Below are positions 1-8,417 of a stretch of 64,000 bases of DNA, piece after piece; position 1 is the stretch's first letter, and every line of letters starts with the position of its first letter. Under the pieces are notes generated by a model. It was not told the DNA's origin. It ran no database searches and saw only the letters and a list, made by a program, of their open reading frames with translations. Position numbers and translations under genes: made by a program. This DNA comes from Galbibacter kalidii (GTDB taxonomy: Bacteria; Bacteroidota; Bacteroidia; Flavobacteriales; Flavobacteriaceae), in NCBI RefSeq assembly GCF_026241135.1, contig NZ_JAPFGA010000001.1, forward strand, positions 62,001 to 126,000, written 5' to 3'.

Positions 1-361
1 TATACCACTAAAAACGAGTTAAAGTGATCATAGAGCAACGGACGAAACTGGCTCTTCGTCAAATTTGGGGAAATAGTGGGTTTATAAATATAGGGTAGAT
101 CCTATTTCATTCGTATATGATAAGCTTTCAAGAAATGTTGATCGAATTTGATAAAATCAATGGTACAATCTAAAACATAATCATTTATGAAAGAAAATTT
201 TTCATTTTTTTTACGTATTAATTTACATAAAATGAGTAATTTGCATATATCTCCCTCTAAGCATACTTTCATTAATACCAACAGGATTGTTTTTTCTAGT
301 ACCAACACTTCTCTTTGGTTTAGGCTTCAAAAAAGCAATATTAATTTCTAAAAAAAGAAGT
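1..361. other. gene-poor left edge
   Basis: AT-rich stretch before the terpene synthase. A 68-codon minus-strand reading frame (102-308, GTG start) crosses it, but it has no recognisable motif and I do not call it a gene. No tRNA, terminator or clear promoter was seen. It may hold the promoter of the terpene synthase. Confidence 0.4.
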
Positions 362-1396
362 ATGAAAGCACCTGATCACATTACCAGTCGATTAATCTAT
401 CCTTATCCCTTTCTTAAAAACCCCTTGGCGGAAAAAGCACAAAAACATGTCGAGGATTTCCTTATCGATATTGAATATCGGGAACTGGGCTATCAAGAGA
501 ATGTACTAAAATCCTTTAAAGGTACCAAGACCGCGTATATTGCCGGTTGGTGGTTTCCCACGGTGAGTTATGAAAGACTCTTGGTATTGAGCCGTTTCAT
601 GACCTGGACCATGGCTCATGACGACATTTTCGAGCAGCGTAGCGAATCCCGAGTCAAAGAGGCCGCCGAAGAGGTCGTAGCGATTTTAAAAGGCCAGATG
701 ATGCCACATGAGACGGATTATATATTAGGCGGCCAACTATACCGTCTGAGGCGGGGGCTACTTTACTATATGTCTGAAAAGGCCGTTGCACATTTTGCCG
801 ATATGGTGGATTTTTACATGCAAGGTGTAGCCATGGAAAGTAAATACCGCAATGGCGGTGTGTGGCCCACTGCGGAAGAGGTGATCCGTGTCCGCTCGCA
901 ATCCATCTGCATGCGCCCATTTTATGCCTTGTTGCCGGTGGAGATGAAGGTTGAACTGCCTGAAGAAATCCTTTCGCACCCGGACATTGTAAAACTGGAA
1001 TTATTGGCTGGTAACGCTATAGCCCGATACAATGATGCAGAATCCTATTTTAAGGACTTGGACAATGAGGAAGGAAAATACCTTAACCTATTAACGGTCA
1101 TGATGCATCACAACAATTGGACTGAGGAAGAGGCCGTCGAGGAACTGATTAAGATTTTTAATGAGCATAACCGTGAGTTTCGAGAGTTACAATTTTCGTT
1201 GCCAGATTTTGGCGATGAATGGAACGAGCATGTGGGCAATTATGTGAACTATGTTTCCATGACCGCTACGGGTTGGAAACGGTGTTCTTTCTATGAATTG
1301 AAACGGTACAGTTATGGCGGGTGGGTAGCCTCACCCGATTACCTGGAGATAGAGGACAATTTTAGGGAACGTTCAAAGGTAAAAAAGACCAATTAA
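362..1396 (+). CDS. class I terpene synthase family protein
   Basis: About 344 residues, the usual size of bacterial class I terpene cyclases, soluble and cytosolic. It has the Mg-binding aspartate motif HDDIFE (about residues 86-91) and the NSE triad NDAESYFKD with a following Glu (about 224-236). An RY-type pair lies near the C-terminus (KRYSYGGW). Such enzymes ionise a prenyl diphosphate and cyclise it. The frame is open upstream to a TTG at 287, but the ATG at 362 follows a purine-rich AAAGAAG and removes a non-homologous-looking leader, so I prefer it. No prenyltransferase, P450 or other terpene gene is adjacent, so the product cannot be inferred. Its GC content is visibly higher than in the metal island that follows. 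Confidence 0.85.
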   Translation: MKAPDHITSRLIYPYPFLKNPLAEKAQKHVEDFLIDIEYRELGYQENVLKSFKGTKTAYIAGWWFPTVSYERLLVLSRFMTWTMAHDDIFEQRSESRVKEAAEEVVAILKGQMMPHETDYILGGQLYRLRRGLLYYMSEKAVAHFADMVDFYMQGVAMESKYRNGGVWPTAEEVIRVRSQSICMRPFYALLPVEMKVELPEEILSHPDIVKLELLAGNAIARYNDAESYFKDLDNEEGKYLNLLTVMMHHNNWTEEEAVEELIKIFNEHNREFRELQFSLPDFGDEWNEHVGNYVNYVSMTATGWKRCSFYELKRYSYGGWVASPDYLEIEDNFRERSKVKKTN

Positions 1397-1506
1397 AGGT
1401 TTTCTTTCAGTATTTTATTGGCACAGGGGTCAATTCTATACTACATATATGTTGGAAGTGCTCTTTCAGGAAAATCCCAAAAAGAACGAGCCACAAGAAG
1501 ATTTCT

Positions 1507-1701
1507 TTGAATTTGAACAATGTGGTACTGATTACAGAAAATGAAGAACTGAACCACTACCGAAATCGTTATGAAGAAGTTCAGCAACAATTCCATTCCG
1601 TAAAATATGATTTGGAAAAAATCATTGACAAGAGCACTTATGTAAGAGGCAATTTTGGAGGCGGTTATTTAAAACTGGATTTTGAGCAAAGATGGATTTA
1701 A
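1507..1701 (+). CDS. uncharacterized 64-codon frame, possibly a gene remnant
   Basis: A TTG-initiated frame of 64 residues with a polar, coiled-coil-like centre (ELNHYRNRYEEVQQQ) and a Gly-rich tail. An overlapping 31-codon frame (ATG at 1449) ends inside it, so the pair may be one older gene broken by a frameshift. I do not recognise a family. It follows the terpene synthase by about 110 bp and has no obvious ribosome binding site. It may be non-coding. Confidence 0.2.
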   Translation: MNLNNVVLITENEELNHYRNRYEEVQQQFHSVKYDLEKIIDKSTYVRGNFGGGYLKLDFEQRWI

Positions 1702-1859
1702 AATCCTTAAAAAGGAAGTCCCTAAACAGAACATGCAATATTCCCATGAAGATTTATATTGTGAATTCTGCAAGTATTCATAAAGACATTGAAATTATTT
1801 TTAATTAAGAAATAGCCTTAGTTAATATTATGCTTTTAAATAATCCATGAATCCCAATA

Positions 1860-2234
1860 TTAAGAACATTCTTTACATGTTCCCGTTAAAACACAATTCA
1901 CATTTTCAACCAAGTATTCATCTGGAATTGAAAAATTAACTTCAACCGGGAGGCATTCTATAGTTTCACATTTAATACACCTAAAATGAAAATGGTGTAA
2001 TGGTTTTTGATTTTCATCACACTTAACACATAAGGCAAAATACTGTTTACCATCTTCAGCAACAACTCTGTGTAAAACTCCGTCATTGCAAAAGCGATTT
2101 AAAATACGATAGATAGTAGCCCTGTTTATATCAATATCAATCTTCTGCTCAATCGCATCTTGACTCATTGCTTTTCCTGTCTTCGCCAAAACATCTAAAA
2201 CAGCTTCTTTTGTAGGTGTGTTTCTCCTTTTCAT
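1860..2234 (-). CDS. Fur-family repressor, probably zinc-responsive (Zur-like)
   Basis: 124 residues, a full-length small Fur-family protein. An N-terminal winged helix-turn-helix (about 8-60, with DINRATIYRILNRF as recognition region) precedes a metal-binding dimerisation half. Potential ligands are Cys69/Cys72, the HHFHFRC segment (His80, 81, 83 and Cys86), Cys89, Cys94 and the C-terminal CKEC (120-123). The Cys pairs are typical of the structural zinc site in Fur/Zur proteins. It is divergent from a flavoprotein gene, with two palindromic operators in the gap, which suggests autoregulation. A zinc role is inferred from the neighbours (MerC-like protein, COG0523 GTPase, His-rich ABC permease, alkaline phosphatase). 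A peroxide- or iron-sensing role is not excluded. Confidence 0.8.
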   Translation of the reverse strand: MKRRNTPTKEAVLDVLAKTGKAMSQDAIEQKIDIDINRATIYRILNRFCNDGVLHRVVAEDGKQYFALCVKCDENQKPLHHFHFRCIKCETIECLPVEVNFSIPDEYLVENVNCVLTGTCKECS

Positions 2235-2260
2235 TTATTAATGCGATTTATTCGTAATAA

Positions 2261-2285
2261 ATTACTGCGATACTATTGCAATAAT
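2261..2285. promoter_or_regulatory. palindromic operator 1, Fur/Zur-like
   Basis: Inverted repeat with core TGCGAT-N3-ATTGCA and further matching flanks (ATTA on the left, TAAT on the right). It lies about 27 bp upstream of the Fur-family gene start. It has the same core and spacing as the site at 2316-2336, which supports one dimeric regulator binding both. Confidence 0.6.
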
Positions 2286-2315
2286 ACAAAATAATAATAT
2301 ATTTGCTAAACAAAC

Positions 2316-2336
2316 TAATGCGATATAATTGCATTA
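2316..2336. promoter_or_regulatory. palindromic operator 2, Fur/Zur-like
   Basis: Inverted repeat TAATGCGAT-ATA-ATTGCATTA with one mismatched pair (TGCRAT-N3-ATYGCA). It ends directly at the first possible ATG of the flavoprotein gene. A repressor here would block transcription or initiation of that gene. Partner of the site at 2261-2285. Confidence 0.6.
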
Positions 2337-3338
2337 ATGACTAGAAGAGAAGTAATCAAGCAAGAAAGTGCAGTTGCTTTGGCTATTACTTTGCCTATTT
2401 CAATAACCAGTTTCACAAAATTTAATGTTATGGAAAAAAATGAAAATTTTGAAGTGATTATTGTTGGCGGAAGTTATGCAGGGCTTTCCGCAGCCATGAC
2501 TTTAGGTCGCTCTTTGCGAAATGTGCTAATTATTGATAGTGGAAAGCCCTGTAATAGACAAACACCTCATTCACATAACTTCTTAACACAAGATGGTAAA
2601 ACACCAAAAGAAATTTCTACCATTGCCAAGCAGCAAGTTGAACAATACAACACAGTTTCTTTTCTAAAAGACGTTGCAATTAAGGGGCGAAAGATTCCTT
2701 CAGGTTTTAAAATTAAAACAGAAACTGGTAAGGTATTTACAGCAAAAAAATTAATTTTTGCCACAGGGGTTAAGGACATAATGCATAGCATAAAGGGGTT
2801 TTCGGACTGCTGGGGAATTTCTGTAATACACTGCCCCTATTGCCACGGCTATGAACACAAAGCTGTAAAAACAGCAATTATAGCCAATGGAGAAAGAGCA
2901 TTTCATGTTGCTCCTTTGGTCAATAACCTTACCAATGATTTGACCATTTTGACCAATGATAGAATGGATTTTGAAGAATCACAATTAAAAAAACTCGAAA
3001 AGCATAATATTGCAGTAATCGAAAAGGAAATATCGGAAATAGAACATCAAAATGGTTATCTCAAAAAAATAGTTTTCAAGGATGGTAGTAAAGAAAATTT
3101 CCTTGCAGCCTATGCGTTGATTCCATTTGAGCAGCATACTTCCATTCCAATTGAAATAGGATGTGAATTGACCGAGCAAGGTCATATCAAAGTAGATTTT
3201 CTACAGCAAACCACCGTTGATGGTATTTTCGCCTGTGGAGATAATTCCAGTCCAATGCGATCGGTAGCTTATGCAGTAGCAACCGGAAATATAGCGGGGG
3301 CCATGGTTAATAAAGAATTATCCGATGAACAATTTTAA
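2337..3338 (+). CDS. thioredoxin-reductase-like FAD/NAD(P)H oxidoreductase
   Basis: 333 residues. An FAD-binding Rossmann motif (VGGSYAGLSAA, about 43-53), a redox-active CPYC in HCPYCHGYE (Cys166/Cys169) and a second FAD motif GIFACGDN near 295 place it in the low-molecular-weight TrxR/AhpF-like family. Its substrate is unknown. The frame from 2337 adds 31 residues resembling a twin-arginine leader (TRREVIKQ then a hydrophobic stretch). An ATG at 2430 (MEKNENFEV) gives the normal cytosolic family start. I keep the longer form with doubt. It is first in a run with a small protein, a methyltransferase and a MerC-like gene, and is likely repressed by the divergent Fur-family protein. Confidence 0.8.
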   Translation: MTRREVIKQESAVALAITLPISITSFTKFNVMEKNENFEVIIVGGSYAGLSAAMTLGRSLRNVLIIDSGKPCNRQTPHSHNFLTQDGKTPKEISTIAKQQVEQYNTVSFLKDVAIKGRKIPSGFKIKTETGKVFTAKKLIFATGVKDIMHSIKGFSDCWGISVIHCPYCHGYEHKAVKTAIIANGERAFHVAPLVNNLTNDLTILTNDRMDFEESQLKKLEKHNIAVIEKEISEIEHQNGYLKKIVFKDGSKENFLAAYALIPFEQHTSIPIEIGCELTEQGHIKVDFLQQTTVDGIFACGDNSSPMRSVAYAVATGNIAGAMVNKELSDEQF

Positions 3339-3350
3339 GTAAGGTTAACT

Positions 3351-3578
3351 ATGATTGAAGTTTTCATGACAAATATTCCCAATAAAAATCAAGCAGTTGA
3401 CATTATAACAACTCTTGAGAATAATTTTCCGACATTGAAGATTAGCTTTGATATAGAACGAACAATCATCAATTACCCTTACGATCATAGCATACTCAGG
3501 GTTGAGGGAAATACTATTGAGGTGGAAGATTTTATGTCGGCAATTAATAAGTTAGGCTTTGAATGTGATATCTTATAA
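3351..3578 (+). CDS. small HMA-like ferredoxin-fold protein lacking CxxC
   Basis: 75 residues, 12 bp after the flavoprotein gene and 18 bp before the methyltransferase gene, so very likely co-transcribed. The pattern (a strand, an AVDIITTLENN helix, two strands, a FMSAINKLGF helix and a final strand) resembles heavy-metal-associated domains, including the closing phrase INKLGFECDIL. The metal-binding CxxC is absent; the only Cys is in the last strand. I infer a degenerate or regulatory metal-domain protein. The fold call is by eye only. Confidence 0.5.
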   Translation: MIEVFMTNIPNKNQAVDIITTLENNFPTLKISFDIERTIINYPYDHSILRVEGNTIEVEDFMSAINKLGFECDIL

Positions 3579-3596
3579 GATAAAATTTGTAATACG

Positions 3597-4211
3597 ATGG
3601 CAGAATTTTGGGAGTCAAATTTTAAAGAAAAGCAGGAAATGTGGGGCTTGAAACCTGCTAAATCGGCTATTTTGTCGAAAGACTTTTTTATTAAAAAAAA
3701 TGTAAAAAATATTCTTATTCCTGGTGTGGGTTATGGGCGAAACGCCCAAATATTTAAGGACAATGGATTTGATGTAACAGGTATAGAAATATCCAAAACC
3801 GCTATTGAGTTGGCAAGAAAACATTATGGAACTGATATGACCATTTACCACGGTTCTGTAATCGATATGCCTTTTGACTCCAGAAAATACGAAGGAATTT
3901 TTTGCTATGCATTAATTCACTTAATGGCCAAAGAAGAAAGAGAAAAACTAATCCTTAACTGTTATAACCAACTAACCGAAAACGGTTATATGGTTTTTAC
4001 AGCTATAACAAAAGAAGCACCAAATTTTGGCAAAGGAAAACGTATTAGTAAAGACCGTTATGAGTTTCACGAAGGAGCAAAGCTATTTTATTACGACAAA
4101 GAATCAGTGCAAGAAGAATTTGGTGAAACAGGACTTTTTGAAATCACAGAAATTAACGAAAGTCAACCATTCTACTTGATAAAATGTAAAAAAGGCAAAA
4201 CCAAATTATGA
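3597..4211 (+). CDS. class I SAM-dependent methyltransferase (TehB-like)
   Basis: 204 residues. Motif I is ILIPGVGYGRNA (about 40-51), followed by an acidic strand end (VTGIEIS) and a later GSVIDMPF segment. This is the Rossmann-type SAM domain of small-molecule methyltransferases. The N-terminus (FWESNFKEKQEMWGLKPA) resembles tellurite-resistance/thiopurine-type methyltransferases. It sits between the HMA-like gene and the merC-like gene, so a role in metal or metalloid or thiol detoxification is plausible, but the substrate is unknown. Confidence 0.75.
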   Translation: MAEFWESNFKEKQEMWGLKPAKSAILSKDFFIKKNVKNILIPGVGYGRNAQIFKDNGFDVTGIEISKTAIELARKHYGTDMTIYHGSVIDMPFDSRKYEGIFCYALIHLMAKEEREKLILNCYNQLTENGYMVFTAITKEAPNFGKGKRISKDRYEFHEGAKLFYYDKESVQEEFGETGLFEITEINESQPFYLIKCKKGKTKL

Positions 4212-4230
4212 GTAACATAAAAACAAACAG

Positions 4231-4617
4231 ATGAAAATTAAAAACAATACCATAGACCTCATAGCACTTTCAAGCTCACTAATTTGTGCGGTACATTGTG
4301 CGACAATACCTGTAGTGCTTTCATTTTCCTCCTTGAGTAGTTTGCATTTTTTGGAAAACCCATATATTGAATGGACATTTATAAGTTTTGGTCTTGTCTT
4401 TGTCCTAACTTCTCTGTGGCCGAGCTACAAAAAAGTTCACCACAAAGCAAAACCTTTGCTATATGCTGCATTGGGATTTTTATTTATTGCATTGGGCAGA
4501 CTTAACTTAACAGAATTATGGGAAATTAGCAATACAGTCATAGGCGCTTCTTTAGTGGCTCTAGCCCATTATCTAAACTGGAAATTATTACGGACTAAAG
4601 GCAATCACAAACATTAG
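4231..4617 (+). CDS. MerC-like membrane protein
   Basis: 128 residues with about four hydrophobic segments. The first contains the paired cysteines ICAVHC (Cys19 and Cys23), typical of MerC-domain proteins that bind a soft metal at the inner membrane. It starts 20 bp after the methyltransferase gene. In Bacteroidota such proteins often occur without a mercury operon, and no merA, merR or merT is present here. Uptake or sensing of zinc or another metal is more likely in this context; that is inference. Confidence 0.7.
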   Translation: MKIKNNTIDLIALSSSLICAVHCATIPVVLSFSSLSSLHFLENPYIEWTFISFGLVFVLTSLWPSYKKVHHKAKPLLYAALGFLFIALGRLNLTELWEISNTVIGASLVALAHYLNWKLLRTKGNHKH

Positions 4618-4663
4618 ATTTTATTAACATAACCTTTGGTTTATTTTAGTAAGTTTGTGTCTA

Positions 4664-4972
4664 ATGAAAAATGGTCGGTTAAAAAATAGCATTACTTCTC
4701 TTTTCCTTGTCCTTTTCATTTCGATGAAAATGACAGGGCTTCATGTGTTGTCCCATACAAACGACAAAGACCATGCAATTCATTGTACTATTTGTGACCA
4801 TGCCATTACGCATAATTTAACTCCGGCACTTACTCCTGATTTACAGGATTTCACAATTGAAAATACTGAACCAATTGTTCAGGGAGAGATAACCAAAAAC
4901 TACAATTTTATTGCCTTAAGCAACCTTGCTTCTGGCCAGCTTTTTTCTCGACCCCCTCCTTCTTTATTATAG
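4664..4972 (+). CDS. exported His/Cys-rich small protein
   Basis: About 102 residues. A basic N-terminus and hydrophobic stretch (SITSLFLVLFISMKMTG) act as a signal or anchor, followed by a likely metal-binding segment with HVLSHTNDKDH and HCTICDH. I chose the ATG at 4664 over the in-frame TTG at 4655 because TAAGTTTG (4650-4657), matching the TAnnTTTG promoter element, lies just before it. I do not recognise a named family. Position after the merC-like gene suggests an extracytoplasmic metal-binding role. Confidence 0.5.
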   Translation: MKNGRLKNSITSLFLVLFISMKMTGLHVLSHTNDKDHAIHCTICDHAITHNLTPALTPDLQDFTIENTEPIVQGEITKNYNFIALSNLASGQLFSRPPPSLL

Positions 4973-5338
4973 TTTCATTTGCAATTTTAATAAGTAGAGA
5001 AAAAGTTAAAATTCCATATTATTTGTTTTCGCATTAGTCTTTAAGAAGCAATTTAATTTCCTCAAGGATAAAAGTTGAAACTTATACTAATTATTGGATT
5101 TTAATAAGTTAGGTGTTCATTATTGTACTTCTACATAATATGAACACGGGATTCAATTGATATTTTAAATTCTCTAAGATAGTTCGTCTTTCAAGGTTTT
5201 TATGGGAATAATCCTGCATAGACTTTTGTACTTCAAAATGTTGGCTATCACTTTACTTCTTGCTTTTGATATAAAACACATATTGTCAATGTAAAACCCT
5301 AAACATAATGTTTATTTCATAAATAATAAACTGAATAA
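4973..5338. other. intergenic region with a weak Fur-type palindrome
   Basis: 366 bp without a credible gene. It contains a short palindrome AAACATAATGTTT (5301-5313), 25 bp upstream of the COG0523 gene, which could be an operator. It does not carry the TGCRAT core seen at 2261 and 2316. No strong terminator was seen. Confidence 0.35.
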
Positions 5339-6538
5339 ATGAAGAAACTCCCAGTAACAGTATTAAGTGGCTTTCTAGGTGCTGGAAAAACCACATTACT
5401 AAACCATATACTACACAACAAAGAAGGCTTAAAAGTAGCCATAATTGTCAATGATATGAGCAAAGTGAATATTGATGCCCAATTCATTGAAAGTGAGAAC
5501 ACACTCTCCAGAACCGAAGAAAAACTAGTCGAAATGTCCAACGGTTGTATCTGCTGTACATTGCGAGAAGATCTTATGGTAGAGGTGGAAAAACTAGCTG
5601 CCCAAAACAAATTTGATTATTTATTGATAGAAAGTACGGGAATCAGCGAGCCTATTCCAGTTGCCCAGACCTTTACCTTTGAAAGCGAAGACGGCGCTAT
5701 AGATTTAAGTCGTTTCAGTTATATAGATACTATGGTAACGGTAGTAGATGCCTTTAATTTCTTAAAAGACTTTTCCAGTTCCGATTATCTTACCACAAGG
5801 GCACTTACAGACATGGAGGGTGACAATAGAACCATTGTTAATTTACTCACCGATCAAATTGAATTTGCCAACGTTATCATCATTAACAAAATGGATTTAG
5901 TAACAAAAGAACAGTTTAAAGAGCTTCAAGCCGTCATTCACAAACTAAATCCAGAAGCTCGTATTATTCCTGCCAATGAATCAAAGGTTGAACTGAATAA
6001 TGTTATCAATACAGGTCTGTTTGATTACGAAAAAGCAGAAGCCTCTGCCGGTTGGATAAAAGAACTTGAAAACGAGCATACCCCTGAAACCGAAGAATAT
6101 GGCATAAGTTCCTTTGTTTTTAGGAGTAAAAAACCGTTTCATCCCGATCGCTTTTTAAAGTACCTCAATACAAGTTTCCCACAGAACATTATTAGGAGCA
6201 AAGGATTGTTTTGGCTAGCATCTAGACCAAACCAAGCATTGGTATGGAGTACGGCTGGAGGTTCCTTTAAAGCCGATAATGCAGGGGTTTGGTGGGCTTC
6301 TATGCCTTATGGGGAACGAATTGGCTATACTGCTTTTATTGAAAACAAAGACCAAATTGAATCTGGTTGGAATCCCCTATTCGGAGACAGAAAAATAGAA
6401 TTGGTCTTTATTGGGCAACATCTAGAAAAAGAAGAAATCATAGCGCAACTGAATGATTGTCTACTTACAGATAAGGAAATACAATTATGGAAAAACCAAA
6501 TATTCTCTCAAGAAGACCAATGGCCCATACCAAGATAA
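5339..6538 (+). CDS. COG0523/CobW-family GTPase, putative zinc metallochaperone
   Basis: 399 residues. Walker [10 protein letters not shown] (11-19), the diagnostic CICC metal motif (Cys70, Cys72, Cys73), switch region [12 protein letters not shown] guanine-specificity motif (about 184) and a C-terminal CobW_C domain (about 270-395). Members of the YciC/ZagA/ZigA branch are usually Zur-repressed and deliver zinc to client enzymes under starvation. It heads a co-directional run with an ABC transporter, a DUF3299-like protein and alkaline phosphatase. A cobalt or nitrile hydratase role is unlikely because no such genes are near. Confidence 0.85.
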   Translation: MKKLPVTVLSGFLGAGKTTLLNHILHNKEGLKVAIIVNDMSKVNIDAQFIESENTLSRTEEKLVEMSNGCICCTLREDLMVEVEKLAAQNKFDYLLIESTGISEPIPVAQTFTFESEDGAIDLSRFSYIDTMVTVVDAFNFLKDFSSSDYLTTRALTDMEGDNRTIVNLLTDQIEFANVIIINKMDLVTKEQFKELQAVIHKLNPEARIIPANESKVELNNVINTGLFDYEKAEASAGWIKELENEHTPETEEYGISSFVFRSKKPFHPDRFLKYLNTSFPQNIIRSKGLFWLASRPNQALVWSTAGGSFKADNAGVWWASMPYGERIGYTAFIENKDQIESGWNPLFGDRKIELVFIGQHLEKEEIIAQLNDCLLTDKEIQLWKNQIFSQEDQWPIPR

Positions 6539-6564
6539 AAATATAAGATCCTACAAGATTTAAG

Positions 6565-7194
6565 ATGGTACAAACAGATAATATTACATTTCATTATAAA
6601 AAAAGGGAACGTACTTTCAACTTCCCAAACATAGCTTTAAAGGAGCAGGAAAATTTACTCATTTTAGGTAAATCAGGAATAGGAAAAACAACCCTTCTAC
6701 ATCTTTTGGCCGGCCTGTTAAAACCTGTCAGTGGAATGGTAGTAATTGATGGAGTACCCATCAATTTGCTATCTCATTCGCAATTGGATAAATTCAGGGG
6801 ACAAAATATCGGGCTTGTATTTCAAAAGAGTCATGCAGTTAGATCGTTGAACGTTTTTGAGAATTTACAGGCACGTCTTTTTTTTAGCAGAAAATCCATT
6901 AACAATACTGCAATTGATGCTTTATTGGAACAATTAGATTTGAACGATTATAAAAAAAACAAGGTAAATGAACTTAGTGAAGGGCAATTACAACGGTTGA
7001 ACATCGCTTTATCCGTAATACATACCCCACAAGTTATTTTGGCTGATGAACCTACCTCCAATTTAGATGATGAGAACTGTAAAATTGTCATTGAACTGCT
7101 CATAAAGCAAGCCAAGCGAACCAATGCCAATCTAATTGTCATAACCCATGACCATAGGATCAAATCATCATTTTCAAATTCAATTACATTATGA
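6565..7194 (+). CDS. ABC transporter ATP-binding protein, LolD/MacB type
   Basis: 209 residues. Walker A GKSGIGKT (35-42), signature LSEGQ (about 137), Walker B VILADEPTSNLDD and H-loop VITHDH. This is the compact ATPase that pairs with FtsX/MacB permeases. It starts 26 bp after the GTPase gene and overlaps the permease gene by 4 bp (ATGA), so the pair is translationally coupled. The permease has a His-rich loop, so I infer metal-related export, lipoprotein handling or mechanotransmission rather than LolCDE function. Confidence 0.85.
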   Translation: MVQTDNITFHYKKRERTFNFPNIALKEQENLLILGKSGIGKTTLLHLLAGLLKPVSGMVVIDGVPINLLSHSQLDKFRGQNIGLVFQKSHAVRSLNVFENLQARLFFSRKSINNTAIDALLEQLDLNDYKKNKVNELSEGQLQRLNIALSVIHTPQVILADEPTSNLDDENCKIVIELLIKQAKRTNANLIVITHDHRIKSSFSNSITL

Positions 7195-8417
7195 CTATTG
7201 GGAAGATCAGCTTACAAAATATAAAGTCCAAACCATTGTATACTTTTTTAAGTGTCTTCATTTTAGCATTAAGTATAGCGCTTCTTTTAGGAATCCAACA
7301 ATTGGAGGCTTCTTTTAAGTACCAAATGGAAAATAACTTAGGTGATATTGATTTGGTTATTGGTGCCAAAGGAAGTCCGTTACAGTTGGTTTTGGCTTCC
7401 GTGCTACATTTGGACAGCCCAACAGGGAATATCTTATATGAAGATGCAAAAAAAATAAGTAAAAATCCCTTGATAAAGACTGCCGTACCTATCTCTTATG
7501 GAGATAATTATAAAGGCTATAGGATTGTAGGAACGACCGATAAATTTGCACCCCTTTACAATGCCAAATTGGAAAAAGGGCGTGCAGTAAAAAAGTCTAT
7601 GGAAGTCATACTTGGTCATACCGTGGCAGAACAACTGCACCTTAACATAGGAGACACTTTCTTAAGTTCCCATGGATTGGTTGAAAATAATGTTCATATG
7701 CATTCCGAGCACCTAACAGTAGTGGGGATATTAAACCCCACCCAAAAAGTAATAGATCGCCTGATTATTACCAATTTAGAAAGTGTATGGGATGTTCATC
7801 ATCACGATGATAATGAAGCGCATGAAAAAGAGGAAAATCACGCGGAGCATCATGAAGAGCTTGATGAAGGAAAGGAAATAACCTCACTGTTGATTTCTTT
7901 TAGAAATCCTTCGGCCCTTTTAACGCTTCCCAGAAGAATCAATGAACATACCAACATGCAGGCGGCATTACCAAAATATGAATTGGACAGATTATATCAA
8001 TATACCGGAGTTGGGGTTAAAACAATTTCTTGGATTGCTTATATGATCCTTATTATTTCTTGTATGACCATTTTTATCAGTCTTTATAAAATGGTAAAGG
8101 AACGCGCCTTTGATCTGGCACTTTTGCGTACCTATGGCGCCAGTAATTTTCAATTGATACGAATGGTTGTTTATGAAGGACTAGCAATCGCATTCCTCGC
8201 TTTCATACTAGGGTTTATGTTATCAAAAGCAGGGCTCTATTTTATGTTGAAAATTGTAGAAACTAACTATAAGCAAAACATACTTCAAGCGCTACCATTT
8301 CAGGAATTCACACAAACAGGAGCATTGGTGTTTGTAATGATAGTATTCTCTGTTTCACTAGCCATATATCCAATTATAAAAATGAACATATCAACTATTT
8401 TGAGCAATGAAAAATAA
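7191..8417 (+). CDS. FtsX-like ABC permease with a His-rich periplasmic loop
   Basis: 408 residues. One N-terminal membrane helix (about 13-33), a large MacB-type periplasmic domain (about 35-275), then three C-terminal helices including the FtsX region with LALLRTYGASNFQLIRM. Within the periplasmic domain a run at about residues 203-231 is packed with His, Asp and Glu (DVHHHDDNEAHEK, HAEHHEE), a credible zinc-binding insert. The genes on both sides overlap it (4 bp with the ATPase, 11 bp with the next gene). The arrangement recalls the Zur-regulated P. aeruginosa operon PA4063-PA4066, from memory and unchecked. Confidence 0.8.
   Translation: MTIGKISLQNIKSKPLYTFLSVFILALSIALLLGIQQLEASFKYQMENNLGDIDLVIGAKGSPLQLVLASVLHLDSPTGNILYEDAKKISKNPLIKTAVPISYGDNYKGYRIVGTTDKFAPLYNAKLEKGRAVKKSMEVILGHTVAEQLHLNIGDTFLSSHGLVENNVHMHSEHLTVVGILNPTQKVIDRLIITNLESVWDVHHHDDNEAHEKEENHAEHHEELDEGKEITSLLISFRNPSALLTLPRRINEHTNMQAALPKYELDRLYQYTGVGVKTISWIAYMILIISCMTIFISLYKMVKERAFDLALLRTYGASNFQLIRMVVYEGLAIAFLAFILGFMLSKAGLYFMLKIVETNYKQNILQALPFQEFTQTGALVFVMIVFSVSLAIYPIIKMNISTILSNEK

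Noticed and set aside
102-308. 68-codon minus-strand reading frame
   Set aside because: GTG start, no motif, AT-rich composition and no neighbour context; likely a chance frame.
4231-4617. Mercury resistance operon
   Set aside because: Only a MerC-like protein is present; no merA, merR, merT or merP-type CxxC protein.
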